A DNA stretch of 14,241 nucleotides from Spirochaetales bacterium (GCA_031274005.1 JAISQU010000308.1:1-14241), one strand, 5' to 3'; shown: positions 5,197 to 13,028, counted from the stretch's first letter. A program made the numbers and translations. The notes: a model not told the origin generated them from the letters alone.

Positions 5197-6432
5197 TTAT
5201 TTGTTTTCCCTGAGAAACGCGTCCGTGTACCCCTCCGCCCGGATTTGGTGAAGCATGAGGCCGCGCTCGTCCTCGTTTATCGGGCCGACCATGACGCGGT
5301 AAAAAGCATCGCCGCCGGTCAAAACCACGATAGGATAAACAGGATAGGTTGTTTTCAGGGAATCCACAACAGGCTTTACCCTTTCGGGGTTTTTGTAGGA
5401 AGCCACTTGAAGGTAATACGACTTTTCGGGCAGGGATGCTACCAGAGGCAGGTTTTCCCTGGCCCACTCGCCGTCGTCCGCGGGGGCTGGTGTTTCGGAG
5501 ATCTCCGCTATGATGGAATCCAGTGTTTCGTTGGAGGGCGCCTCATCTCCGGCGGGAGGCCGCGGCAGGGCGGGTTCCATGGTAATGATGGTTTCCATCT
5601 CCGTTTCGCCGGATGTACCGGGCTGCGCGGTCTCAGGCCCGGCGGCAATTTCGGCGTCAGGCTCACCGGGAGCGGGCAGGACTCCGGTATCGGGGGCGAT
5701 TTCCTCCCTGCGGGAGGCCAATTCCGCCTCATCAATGATTGTCCAGTCTTCCGTGACGCCGGGATCTTTGTTCGCCTCCATGCGTTCGGATATCGCGGGT
5801 TTCTCTTCGGGAAGCTCCGCGAAGGGTCCTTCGTCTATGACAAAATCTTCATCGCTGTCTATGGGAACGCGGGAAGAAATCGAAGGCGTTTCGTCCGCGG
5901 GCTCTTTCGGGGGAGACTCCGGCGTTTCCGGCGCTGCGGAGGCCGCGGCAGGCGTTTCAGGCGCCGCGGATGCGGCGGGAGGGACATAGCCCGGGGGCAA
6001 TGGATTTTTTTCCATTGCGGAGTTTGCGTCTCCCGCCCGCGCCGCGGGGTTTACCTCCGGATCATCACTGTAGGGAAAATCAGAATACCCCTGCACAATG
6101 GGATCGCCTGCCATTCCCGCGAGGGAAACCCGGACATTGGCGGTATCGTTTCTGTCCAGCCCCAGAGCGTCGGAGGCCTGCCGTGAAAGCACAAGAAAAA
6201 AAGCAGGGTCCTCAAGTCCGCCGGAAATGATTACCTGTACAATTTTTCCGTTGGCAATGTTCTGCACATTAACCAGGGAATTCCGCGGGAAAATATTTGA
6301 GGCGCCGTAATATCCCGCGGGAGGAAAATCTCCGTAACGTCCGGCAACAACGGCCCCTTCCCACACCTTTTGGGCGGAAAGACTGAAGCTGGTGAGCAGG
6401 GCCAGGATAATAAAGAAAATAAGCCGCTTCAT
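5197..6432 (-). CDS. Secreted RlpA-like double-psi beta-barrel protein with C-terminal SPOR domain
   Basis: A 411-residue protein starting MKRLIFFIILALLTSFSLSA, a clear signal peptide cut near residue 20; the frame is open 69 bp further upstream but the signal peptide fixes this start. Residues ~21-95 resemble the RlpA barrel (YYGASNIFPRNSLVNVQNIANGK, then VLSRQASDALGL), but the NDRGP-type catalytic segment of RlpA lytic transglycosylases reads ISGGLEDP, so hydrolytic activity is doubtful. Residues ~110-325 are a Pro/Ala/Glu-rich linker with two AASAAPETP repeats. The last ~78 residues (YYLQVASYKNPERVKPVVDSL ... YRVMVGPINEDE) are a SPOR domain, which binds denuded septal peptidoglycan. The protein likely acts at the cell wall or septum. 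It follows the secreted-protein gene at 6488 by 55 bp and ends in a strong terminator. Confidence 0.8.
   Translation of the reverse strand: MKRLIFFIILALLTSFSLSAQKVWEGAVVAGRYGDFPPAGYYGASNIFPRNSLVNVQNIANGKIVQVIISGGLEDPAFFLVLSRQASDALGLDRNDTANVRVSLAGMAGDPIVQGYSDFPYSDDPEVNPAARAGDANSAMEKNPLPPGYVPPAASAAPETPAAASAAPETPESPPKEPADETPSISSRVPIDSDEDFVIDEGPFAELPEEKPAISERMEANKDPGVTEDWTIIDEAELASRREEIAPDTGVLPAPGEPDAEIAAGPETAQPGTSGETEMETIITMEPALPRPPAGDEAPSNETLDSIIAEISETPAPADDGEWARENLPLVASLPEKSYYLQVASYKNPERVKPVVDSLKTTYPVYPIVVLTGGDAFYRVMVGPINEDERGLMLHQIRAEGYTDAFLRENK
5921..5980 (-). repeat. 30-bp tandem repeat in the linker of the SPOR protein
   Basis: Two adjacent 30-bp copies (5921-5950 and 5951-5980) begin GGCGTTTCCGG and GGCGTTTCAGG on the plus strand. 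They encode the repeated AASAAPETP segment, so the linker has grown by in-frame duplication and may vary in length between strains. Confidence 0.7.
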
Positions 6433-6487
6433 AATCCGATTATCGGCGCTGATTCCGCCGCGGATAAGAGTTTTCCACACTCGCGGC

Positions 6488-6991
6488 CTATTTGCCCGCA
6501 AGAATGCTTTCCGCCGCTTTTTTCCCCAGAAGGGCGTAATAATCCTCGATATGACCGAAGTCGGCGGCGTCTTTTAGGGACGGCGTAAACCGCGCTTTTT
6601 TGATAACACTAAAATCGGATGTCTTTATATATTCCAGGACTATTGTGTGCGGCAGGCTGACAACAGCGCCATCCTCGGTTTTTTTGTCCTTTATGTCGCC
6701 GGGGTTATACAGGCAGTTAATAAACAGAACCATGGAAGCCCCGCCTTCACGGGCAAGGCTGACGGTTCTGTACTGGTCTTCTTTGGTGCGGAAAGCCTCA
6801 TCATTGAATACGATGTGGCCGGCGTTGAAAAAAACGTCCATAACGCCGCTTTCAAGGGCGGAAAAACAGAACCTGTACGCGGCGTCCGGTTCCCCGGGGA
6901 GCCCCTGCTCCCCCACAGAGACCATGATGGTTTCGGCCATCATGAGGCAGGGACACAGGATGAGCGCGAGTACAAGACAGAGGGTTTTCAT
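6488..6991 (-). CDS. Secreted protein of unknown function (167 aa)
   Basis: From the ATG at 6991 the product starts MKTLCLVLALILCPCLMMAE, a signal peptide with likely cleavage after MMA; there is no well-placed lipobox. The mature part (~148 residues) is soluble and mixed alpha/beta, including FNAGHIVFNDEAF, a GGASMVLFINCLYN strand and a TIVLEYIKTSDFSVIKKARF strand pair. I do not recognise the family. The frame also allows a GTG start at 7015, adding eight residues to the n-region; that GTG overlaps the stop of a possible 55-codon ORF. Neither start has a good ribosome binding site. The gene lies 55 bp upstream of the RlpA/SPOR gene on the same strand and probably shares its transcript, suggesting a cell-envelope role, but that is inference from position. 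Confidence 0.65.
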   Translation of the reverse strand: MKTLCLVLALILCPCLMMAETIMVSVGEQGLPGEPDAAYRFCFSALESGVMDVFFNAGHIVFNDEAFRTKEDQYRTVSLAREGGASMVLFINCLYNPGDIKDKKTEDGAVVSLPHTIVLEYIKTSDFSVIKKARFTPSLKDAADFGHIEDYYALLGKKAAESILAGK

Positions 6992-7011
6992 GCTTTTAAG
7001 TGTCGGCGCTT

Positions 7012-7179
7012 TCACGAAGGTCTTACAGGAAAAAATTCCCGTTTTGTTCTGAAAGCCTGTTTAATATCTTGCCCCCGGGCGCGCCAGGGATAGGAGCGGA
7101 AATCCTTTTGGTCTGCCAAAAGATTGGAGCGGATAGCCCGGTGACGGCCGCAAGGCCGGCAGGCGCCCGCCTTCTTCAT
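7012..7179 (-). CDS. Doubtful small ORF (55 codons) with a strong ribosome-binding-like site
   Basis: On the minus strand an ATG at 7179 (or in-frame GTG at 7185) opens a 55-codon frame starting MKKAGACRPCGRHR and ending at a TGA at 7014-7012. GGGAGGTGA lies just upstream (7197-7189), the best Shine-Dalgarno match in this region. The TGA overlaps a possible GTG start (7015) of the next gene as GTGA, the arrangement expected for translational coupling. Against it, the composition is Arg-rich and resembles no known protein, and the frame runs through the hairpins upstream of loaP. Listed so that it is not lost. Confidence 0.2.
   Translation of the reverse strand: MKKAGACRPCGRHRAIRSNLLADQKDFRSYPWRARGQDIKQAFRTKREFFPVRPS
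7093..7158 (+). other. Two adjacent hairpins upstream of loaP
   Basis: The first hairpin has arms TTTTGG/CCAAAA around TCTG (7106-7121), extendable to 7101-7125 past one bulged base, and is flanked by 8-bp direct repeats GGAGCGGA (7093-7100 and 7126-7133). The second is CGGCC-GCAA-GGCCG (7145-7158), with a GNRA-type loop. LoaP proteins are known to act through a dual-hairpin RNA, but the predicted loaP promoter lies downstream of this pair, so the link is open. Confidence 0.3.
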
Positions 7180-7210
7180 CTTCACTGCTCACCTCCCTGC
7201 GCTTTTCCCA

Positions 7211-7239
7211 TTGTCAGAATAGCCGCGATATGGTATTTT
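7211..7239 (+). promoter_or_regulatory. Likely promoter of the loaP operon
   Basis: TTGTCA (7211-7216, 5/6), exactly 17 bp, and TATTTT (7234-7239, 4/6). Start would fall near 7246, only about six bases before the loaP ATG at 7252, which has no recognisable ribosome binding site. No better promoter was seen between 7016 and 7210. Confidence 0.45.
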
Positions 7240-7251
7240 TACGCGGGCACG

Positions 7252-7770
7252 ATGGAATATTTCGCGATACAGGTAAAAACCCGGGAGGAGGCCAAGTTTA
7301 TGGCCCTTGCGGAAAAACATAATGCGGCCCTGCCTTTGAAGATACTTTTTCCCCGGAGGATGCTGCGGGTACGGCGCAGGGGAAAATTCCGGCAGGTTAT
7401 GGCCCCTCTTTTTCCCGGATATCTTTTCTTTTCCGGCGACAGGGTAACGCCTGAGGCGTACTGGAATATCCGGAGGGTGCCGGGTTTTTTTCGCTTTCTC
7501 AAGAGTAATCACGATATACAGCCTCTGGGCGGAACGGAACGGGAGCTGCTCGCGCATTTTCTTTCTTTTGGTGAGGTGATTAAAAAGTCTACCGTTACGT
7601 TTGACGAGAACGCCAGGATACAGATTCTTGAGGGGCCGCTGAAAGGTCTTGAGGGCAGGATTGTGAAGGTTGACAAGCGCAAGGGGCGGGCTAAAATACG
7701 CCTTGATATGGGGGGAGATGTTTCCCTTGTTGATTTGGGCATAGAGATACTTGCCCGCGCTCCGGAGTAG
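7252..7770 (+). CDS. loaP: LoaP-type NusG paralog, transcription antiterminator
   Basis: A 172-residue NusG-family protein. Residues 1-90 form the NGN domain, starting MEYFAIQVKTREEAKF and containing LFPGYLFF (53-60), the family's signature strand; RRVPGFFRFL follows. Residues ~117-168 are a KOW domain whose sequence (ILEGPLKGLEGRIVKVDKRK, then VDLGIEIL) is very like LoaP proteins rather than housekeeping NusG. LoaP proteins of Firmicutes and spirochetes promote read-through of long biosynthetic operons. The frame is open to the left, but the homology begins at the ATG at 7252. Its stop is three bases before the next gene, whose ribosome binding site (GGAG) lies at the end of loaP. It most likely controls the glycan and oxidoreductase genes downstream. 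An alternative label is UpxY-like antiterminator. Confidence 0.8.
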   Translation: MEYFAIQVKTREEAKFMALAEKHNAALPLKILFPRRMLRVRRRGKFRQVMAPLFPGYLFFSGDRVTPEAYWNIRRVPGFFRFLKSNHDIQPLGGTERELLAHFLSFGEVIKKSTVTFDENARIQILEGPLKGLEGRIVKVDKRKGRAKIRLDMGGDVSLVDLGIEILARAPE

Positions 7771-7773
7771 CCT

Positions 7774-9258
7774 ATGGCAGACAGGAAAAAACACAATCGT
7801 ATTTATATTATCGGCGCGGGTTTCGCGGGAACGACTATCGCTTCGGAGCTGCGGGCCAAGGGTATTTTCGGGGAGGTCGTCGCTTTTCTTGACGACGACG
7901 ATGTAAAAATCGGTACGCATATTGGGGATATTCCGGTTTTGGGCCCCATCAAGGAAGTTGTTTCCCTTTTGCGGCAGATGCCCGCGGACGAGGCTCTTAT
8001 CGCCATGCCTTCGGCGCCGCGGGAAAAGCTGCGGGAACTTTATCAGCTTCTGCAAAAAGCCGAGTTTGCCAAAATCCGCATTCTGCCGGGAATATCCCAG
8101 ATTATGGAGGGCGCCGCCCACCTTATTCAGGCCCGCGAGATTGACCCCCAGGACCTTTTGGCCCGCAGCCCCGTTACTATTAATCTGACAAAGAGCCTTT
8201 CGTATCTGCGGGGGAAGCGCGTTTTGATAACAGGAGCGGGCGGCAGCATAGGGAGCGAACTCTCGCGGCAGCTTCTTTCCGGCGGGGCTTCTCGCCTGTA
8301 TCTTTTCGGGCACGGGGAAAACAGTATTTACGAGATAGACCGGGAACTGAGGATTTTGCAGGAGGAGGGGGTCGGCGAGAAAGCGACTATTGTACCTGTC
8401 ATAGGCGATTTAAAAGACGAAGATTATATGCGCTTCATTCTGCCGCGGCTCAAGACGAATGTCATTTTTCACTGCGCCGCGTACAAGCATGTGCCCATGT
8501 CCGAGGCCAATCCCGTGGAGGCTATACGCAACAATGTCTTCGGCACGCGCAATCTTGTGGAGGCCGCGGCGGAGGCGGGGACTCAGCGTTTTGTTTTTAT
8601 TTCGACGGATAAGGCTGTCGGCCCGTCGTCGGTCTACGGGGCCTCAAAGAAAATCGCAGAGGAAATTGTTCTTTCCATGCGGGCCCGCAGGGGGCTGGAT
8701 TTTATTGTCGTGCGCTTCGGGAATGTGCTGGGTTCGCGGGGCAGCATTGTTCCGCTGTTTCAGAAACAGATTTTAAAAGGCGGCCCCCTGACCATAACGC
8801 ATCCGGATGTAAGCCGTTTTTTTATGACCATTCCGGAAGCGGCCTCCCTTGTTCTACAGGCGGGGGGCGTGGGCGAGGGGGGCAATCTCTATGTGCTGGA
8901 TATGGGCGACCCTCTTTCGATAAAGGATCTCGCGGAACAGATGATACGCTTCTACGGCTTTGAACCGGAAAAGGATATTCCCATTGTTTGCGTGGGCCTG
9001 CGGCCCGGCGAAAAACTTACCGAGGATTTGTGGGACAGAGCGGAAAAAATGGAGCCCACGCGATACAGGAAGATAAACCGCATTATCCGCGAAGGCAGTG
9101 TTTTTCCCGATGTTGATGAGCTTTTGGAAAAGCTGAAGCCTGTCTGTTTCCGCGAAAACGCCAGGGCCGGGCTGTACCGTAACCGCAAAGTTCTGCGGGA
9201 GATTCTTTCTTCCGCGCTCCCCAATCTGGAAGCCTCAGGACATGAAAGTGAATACTGA
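7774..9258 (+). CDS. CapD/FlaA1/PglF-family nucleotide-sugar 4,6-dehydratase, lacking the membrane region
   Basis: A 494-residue protein with two Rossmann units. Residues 8-130 form the CoA-binding-like N-terminal unit (RIYIIGAGFAGTTIASEL); ~148-430 form the extended SDR catalytic unit with GAGGSIGSEL (154-163), AAYKHVP (235-241), STDKAV (277-282) and YGASK (288-292). D279, K280, Y288 and K292 match the FlaA1 catalytic set (D132, K133, Y141, K145). The family removes water from UDP-GlcNAc-type sugars to give 4-keto-6-deoxy intermediates for capsule, O-antigen or glycoprotein glycans. Full-length CapD/WbpM/PglF proteins are ~600 residues with four N-terminal transmembrane helices; these are absent, so this version should be soluble. 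Its 3' end overlaps the aminotransferase gene by 17 bp, which makes it the likely supplier of that enzyme's substrate. Confidence 0.88.
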   Translation: MADRKKHNRIYIIGAGFAGTTIASELRAKGIFGEVVAFLDDDDVKIGTHIGDIPVLGPIKEVVSLLRQMPADEALIAMPSAPREKLRELYQLLQKAEFAKIRILPGISQIMEGAAHLIQAREIDPQDLLARSPVTINLTKSLSYLRGKRVLITGAGGSIGSELSRQLLSGGASRLYLFGHGENSIYEIDRELRILQEEGVGEKATIVPVIGDLKDEDYMRFILPRLKTNVIFHCAAYKHVPMSEANPVEAIRNNVFGTRNLVEAAAEAGTQRFVFISTDKAVGPSSVYGASKKIAEEIVLSMRARRGLDFIVVRFGNVLGSRGSIVPLFQKQILKGGPLTITHPDVSRFFMTIPEAASLVLQAGGVGEGGNLYVLDMGDPLSIKDLAEQMIRFYGFEPEKDIPIVCVGLRPGEKLTEDLWDRAEKMEPTRYRKINRIIREGSVFPDVDELLEKLKPVCFRENARAGLYRNRKVLREILSSALPNLEASGHESEY

Positions 9259-10426
9259 TTTTATTCCCTTCGCCCGGCCGGAGCTAGGCAGGGAAGAAGA
9301 AGAGGCTGTCCTGCGCGTTCTGCGTTCGGGCTGGATTACAACGGCTTCTGAGGCAAAGGCTTTTGAAGAAGAGTTTGCCCGCTATGTGGGCGCTCCGTAC
9401 GCGCTGGCCGTGAACTCCGCGACGGCGGGCCTGCACCTTGGCCTTGAGGCTCTGGGCGTGGGCCCCGGCGACAGGGTTATAACAACGCCTTACACCTTTG
9501 CCGCTACAGCGGAGGTTATACGCTACCTGGGCGCGGATCCTCTTTTTGTGGACATTGAGCCGGGGGGCTTTCACATTGACCCCGGCGGCATAGAGAAGGC
9601 TCTGGAACAGGCCCGCGCTGAAAAAACAAAAATCAAGGCGATTCTGCCTGTGCACATAGGCGGCGAGGCGCGGGGTATGGACAAAATTATCGCCCTGGCG
9701 CGCGGCTTCGGTGTGTCTGTTGTGGAGGACGCGGCTCACGCCTTTCCCAGCCTGACGCGGGAAGGCTATGCGGGTACTTTGGGCGACATCGGCGTATACT
9801 CGTTTTACGCGACAAAAACGATTACAACCGGCGAGGGCGGCATGGTGGTAACATCCAGCGCGGAGACGGCAAAACGCGTGAGCATCATGAGGCTTCACGG
9901 CATAGACAGGGAGGTCTGGAACCGCTACACGGCGAAGGACGCCTCCTGGCGCTACGCCGTTGTGGAGGCGGGCTTTAAATACAATATGCCGGACCTCGCG
10001 GCGGCCATAGGCAGGGTTCAGCTCGGGCGCGCGCGGGAATTTCTTGACAGGAGAAAAGCCATCGCGCGGCGTTACCTTGCGGCCTTCGCGGACAGGGACT
10101 ACCTCAGCCTGCCCGAAGACAGCGAGGGGCACGCCTGGCATCTTTTTCTTCTGCGCGTCAATGAGGAGAAACTCAGGATTACGCGGGATGAGTTTATCGA
10201 CAGGCTGCGGGAAAAAGGCATAGGAACCTCGGTACACTTTATTCCCCTGCATATACATCCCTACTATGAGAAACGCTATGGTTTTAAGCCCATGGACTTT
10301 CCCGCGGCCTTCAGGACCTACCGCCGCGTCATAAGCCTGCCTGTTTATTCCGCCATGAGCGCCGGGGATATCGGCCGGGTCATAGACGCGGTTATTTCAC
10401 TAGGAGATTCGGGGCGGCGCACATGA
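9242..10426 (+). CDS. DegT/DnrJ/EryC1/StrS-family sugar aminotransferase
   Basis: A 394-residue PLP-dependent aminotransferase of fold type I. Visible are the N-terminal FIPFARPELGREEE segment, SGWITT (29-34), the phosphate-binding VNSATAGLHL (57-66), VEDAAHA with D163 against the pyridine nitrogen, SFYATKTITTGEGG with the Schiff-base lysine K192, and HFIPLH near the C-terminus. Length is normal. The family transfers an amino group, usually from glutamate, to a keto sugar nucleotide. Placed directly after a 4,6-dehydratase, it most likely makes a UDP-4-amino-4,6-dideoxy-HexNAc, as PglE does after PglF in bacillosamine synthesis; whether the 4-amino group is then modified is unknown, since no acetyltransferase is in the window. 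It overlaps both neighbours (17 bp before, ATGA after). Confidence 0.88.
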   Translation: MKVNTDFIPFARPELGREEEEAVLRVLRSGWITTASEAKAFEEEFARYVGAPYALAVNSATAGLHLGLEALGVGPGDRVITTPYTFAATAEVIRYLGADPLFVDIEPGGFHIDPGGIEKALEQARAEKTKIKAILPVHIGGEARGMDKIIALARGFGVSVVEDAAHAFPSLTREGYAGTLGDIGVYSFYATKTITTGEGGMVVTSSAETAKRVSIMRLHGIDREVWNRYTAKDASWRYAVVEAGFKYNMPDLAAAIGRVQLGRAREFLDRRKAIARRYLAAFADRDYLSLPEDSEGHAWHLFLLRVNEEKLRITRDEFIDRLREKGIGTSVHFIPLHIHPYYEKRYGFKPMDFPAAFRTYRRVISLPVYSAMSAGDIGRVIDAVISLGDSGRRT

Positions 10427-12549
10427 CAGACCAAACAATGACTATACAGAAAATCCTTCAGGGCCGCGGGGTCTTCATCGAAGACATTATGGACAAAGAC
10501 GCCCTGCACATCAGGGTAAAGCGCTCGCGGATTGCGCGGGGCAGAATCAGGGGCCTGGTTTTTCCCGAACTGCCGAAAAACGTTATGGTTATCCGGGCCA
10601 AGGATATTCCCGGCAGGAATTCCCTGTCTGTTTTTGACGCGCAGGTTCCCATTTTGAGTTCGGGGCAGGTGCGGTACAAGGGCGAGCCTGTGCTTCTTCT
10701 GGCGGGACCCGACGAAAAAATTCTTGAGGATCTTCTGGCTCAGATCGTCGTGGACTACGAAGAAGAAAAGGCCGAGTTCAATTTTGAAAACCCGAAACCG
10801 GAAAATATTTTTTACTCACGGGTTATCGAACGCGGAAACGGAGGCAAAGAAAGCGGCGGGCCGGAGGGGCCTGTTACGAAGGAGTTTACCACAGGCATAC
10901 AGGAGCATTTCTATGCCGAGCCGCACGGCGCGTATGTGCGCTGGGACACGGACACCTCTTCTTTGCATGTTTTGAGTTCCAGCCGGTGGCCCTTCCATGT
11001 GCACCAGACTCTCTGTGAGGTTCTCGCCCTGCCCCACGAGCTTGTCAGCGTTACCGCTCCCGAATCGCCCGACAGGTCTTTGGGCGGAAAGCTGTGGTAC
11101 CCTTCACTGATAGCGGCCCACGCGGGTCTTGCCGCCTGGCTGACGCGCAAAAACATCAAGGTTCTTTTTTCACGGGAAGAGGATTTTCTGTATACTCCCA
11201 AGAGTTCGCCCGCTGTTCTGCGCTATAAGGCGGCGCAGGACAAAGAGGGAAATCTGGCCTTTGCCGATATACGGATTCTGATTAACGCGGGCGCGTATTG
11301 CGTATTTGCAAAGGAAATTGCCGACAGGGCCGCCTTCTGCGCTCTGGGCGCGTATCACTGCCCGAATGTGAACATAGAGGTTTGCGCGGTACGGACAAAC
11401 CTTCCGCCCATGGGGCCTTTTATCGGCATGGGCGGCAACCTGAGCCTTTTCGCGGCCGAGAGTCTTGCCGAAATCCTCCGCGCCCAGGCGCGCATGAATC
11501 CCCTGGAATGGAAGAAACTGAACCTGGTGAGCAAAACCAGGCCGTCCCTGGCGGGTATTCTGCCCCGCAGTGATCTGCCGCCGCCGGAACTTTTTGATAT
11601 TTCCGTCCGCATATCGGATTTCAGCCGCAAGCATTCGGCCTTTGAGCTCGCGCGCAAAAGGAGAACTTCCGCAAACCGGCTGCCGGATTATTTGCGGGGC
11701 ATAGGCATAGCCATAGGCTGCCAGGGTTCGGGATTTCTGGCCTCGGAGGAAGAGAAACTCTCGGTTACGCTGGAATTGTCCATGGACACGGAAGGGAAAG
11801 TCAGCATTTCCCAGTCGGCTGTTCCCGGAAGTTACGCGCTGCACGAGATATGGAAAAACACCGCCGCGGAATCTTTGGGAACGCCTGCCGGGGATATTTA
11901 CATTGCCCCTGTGTATACCGAGGGCGGCAGGGACGCGGGGCCTTCGGTTTTTTCCCGCGGCATTACGATTATGACGCAGCTCATCGCCGACTGCTGCGAA
12001 CTGCTCAAGAAAAAACGCTTCCGCAACCCTCTGCCCCTGAGCGTATCAAAAACTTTTCATCTGCCGCCGTCAAACGCCTGGAACGACAAGACTTTTACGG
12101 GCGTTCCTTTTATCGAACTGGCCTGGGCCGCCTCGATTGTGGAACTCCGCATTGATCCCCTTACTTTTATTCCCGAAATCGGGGGAATCTGGATGGTCGT
12201 CGACGGGGGAACCATTCTTAACGAAGCGGAGGCCCGCAAAAGCCTTGAGACGGCGGTCAACGCCGCCATAGGCTGGGCCATGTTTGAGCATGTAGATTAT
12301 GTTAACGGAGAAATTCCCCGCAGCCAGTTTACCGCTTACAGGATTCCTACCTCCTGCGATGTTCCCACGCCGCAGATTGAGTTTCTGGACGCGGCGGGCA
12401 AGCGGCCGGTCAAGGGAATAGGGGAACTGGCTCACGCCTGTATTCCCGCCGCCTATGTTAACGCCCTTAATCAGGCCCTGGGTCTTTCCTTTTGCGGGAT
12501 TCCCGTCTCTCTTGACGGGAAAAAGTTTTCAAAGGAGGCGCCGTTATGA
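10423..12549 (+). CDS. Molybdenum hydroxylase large (molybdopterin-binding) subunit, xanthine-dehydrogenase family
   Basis: A 708-residue protein of the xanthine oxidase/aldehyde oxidase family. Residues ~10-125 form the N-terminal domain (VRYKGEPVLLLAG), followed by cofactor-binding regions: GIQEHFYAEPHGA (158-170), LGGKLWYPS (220-228), RTNLPPMGPFIGMGGN (324-339) and KGIGELAH (664-671), in which E668 matches the catalytic glutamate (bovine XDH E1261). Two canonical substrate-holding segments are altered: 'GGFGGKE' reads GGKLWYPS and 'FRGFG' reads FIGMG, so the equivalents of E802 and R880 are missing. The substrate is therefore probably not xanthine, or activity is reduced. It is likely cytoplasmic and works with the two following subunits. 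ATGA overlaps link it to the aminotransferase gene before and the iron-sulfur gene after. Confidence 0.85.
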   Translation: MTDQTMTIQKILQGRGVFIEDIMDKDALHIRVKRSRIARGRIRGLVFPELPKNVMVIRAKDIPGRNSLSVFDAQVPILSSGQVRYKGEPVLLLAGPDEKILEDLLAQIVVDYEEEKAEFNFENPKPENIFYSRVIERGNGGKESGGPEGPVTKEFTTGIQEHFYAEPHGAYVRWDTDTSSLHVLSSSRWPFHVHQTLCEVLALPHELVSVTAPESPDRSLGGKLWYPSLIAAHAGLAAWLTRKNIKVLFSREEDFLYTPKSSPAVLRYKAAQDKEGNLAFADIRILINAGAYCVFAKEIADRAAFCALGAYHCPNVNIEVCAVRTNLPPMGPFIGMGGNLSLFAAESLAEILRAQARMNPLEWKKLNLVSKTRPSLAGILPRSDLPPPELFDISVRISDFSRKHSAFELARKRRTSANRLPDYLRGIGIAIGCQGSGFLASEEEKLSVTLELSMDTEGKVSISQSAVPGSYALHEIWKNTAAESLGTPAGDIYIAPVYTEGGRDAGPSVFSRGITIMTQLIADCCELLKKKRFRNPLPLSVSKTFHLPPSNAWNDKTFTGVPFIELAWAASIVELRIDPLTFIPEIGGIWMVVDGGTILNEAEARKSLETAVNAAIGWAMFEHVDYVNGEIPRSQFTAYRIPTSCDVPTPQIEFLDAAGKRPVKGIGELAHACIPAAYVNALNQALGLSFCGIPVSLDGKKFSKEAPL

Positions 12550-13028
12550 AAATTTCTTTTACCCTGAACGGAAAAGAAGTAACTGTAGAAAGCCCTCCCT
12601 ATGCCCGTTTTATACATATTTTGCGGGAGCGTTTCGGCCTTTTGGGTACAAAGGAAGGCTGCCTGCAGGGCAAGTGCGGATTTTGCTTCATCTTTTTGAA
12701 CGCGGAGCTGGTCCCCGCCTGTATGTTGCCGGTTTTCTCGGCTTTCCGCGGAAATGTGACAACAATTGAAGGCTTCCGGTCAACGCCGGAGTTTAGCGAT
12801 ATTGAAAAGGGATTCTTGCAGGCCGGCGCCAATCCCTGCGGATTTTGTTCTTCCGCGAAGATTCTTACCACGCACAAACTGCTGGAAGAAAACCCCTCCC
12901 CGTCGGAGGCCCAGATACGCAAGGCCCTGTCGGGAATAATATGCAGATGCACAAGCTATAGTTGTCTTGTAGAGGGAGTTAAAGCGGCCGCGTTAAACAG
13001 GAGGCAGAGAGATCATGGAAGCCGCTGA
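12546..13028 (+). CDS. Molybdenum hydroxylase 2Fe-2S subunit
   Basis: A 160-residue two-cluster ferredoxin-like subunit that passes electrons from the molybdenum site to FAD. The plant-type cluster ligands are C39, C44, C47 and C59 (GCLQGKCGFC ... AC); the helical-domain cluster ligands are C98, C101, C133 and C135 (NPCGFC ... CRCTSY). The typical GACTV after the first cluster reads GFCFI and the usual CRCTGY reads CRCTSY. All eight ligands are kept, so it should be functional. Length is normal for the separate small subunit of bacterial xanthine dehydrogenases. The ATG overlaps the large-subunit stop (ATGA) and has AAAGGAGG well placed inside the upstream gene. Confidence 0.92.
   Translation: MKISFTLNGKEVTVESPPYARFIHILRERFGLLGTKEGCLQGKCGFCFIFLNAELVPACMLPVFSAFRGNVTTIEGFRSTPEFSDIEKGFLQAGANPCGFCSSAKILTTHKLLEENPSPSEAQIRKALSGIICRCTSYSCLVEGVKAAALNRRQRDHGSR

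Noticed and set aside
5164..6186. 340-codon plus-strand open frame
   Set aside because: It is antisense to the RlpA/SPOR gene, has a low-complexity Gly/Arg-rich product, and overlaps the terminator; it is a shadow of GC-rich codons.
7189..8313. 374-codon minus-strand open frame
   Set aside because: It is antisense to loaP and the dehydratase, both of which have clear family motifs; the product is basic and unlike any known protein.
9284..10258. 324-codon minus-strand open frame
   Set aside because: It is antisense to the aminotransferase, whose lysine, aspartate and phosphate-binding motifs are all intact.
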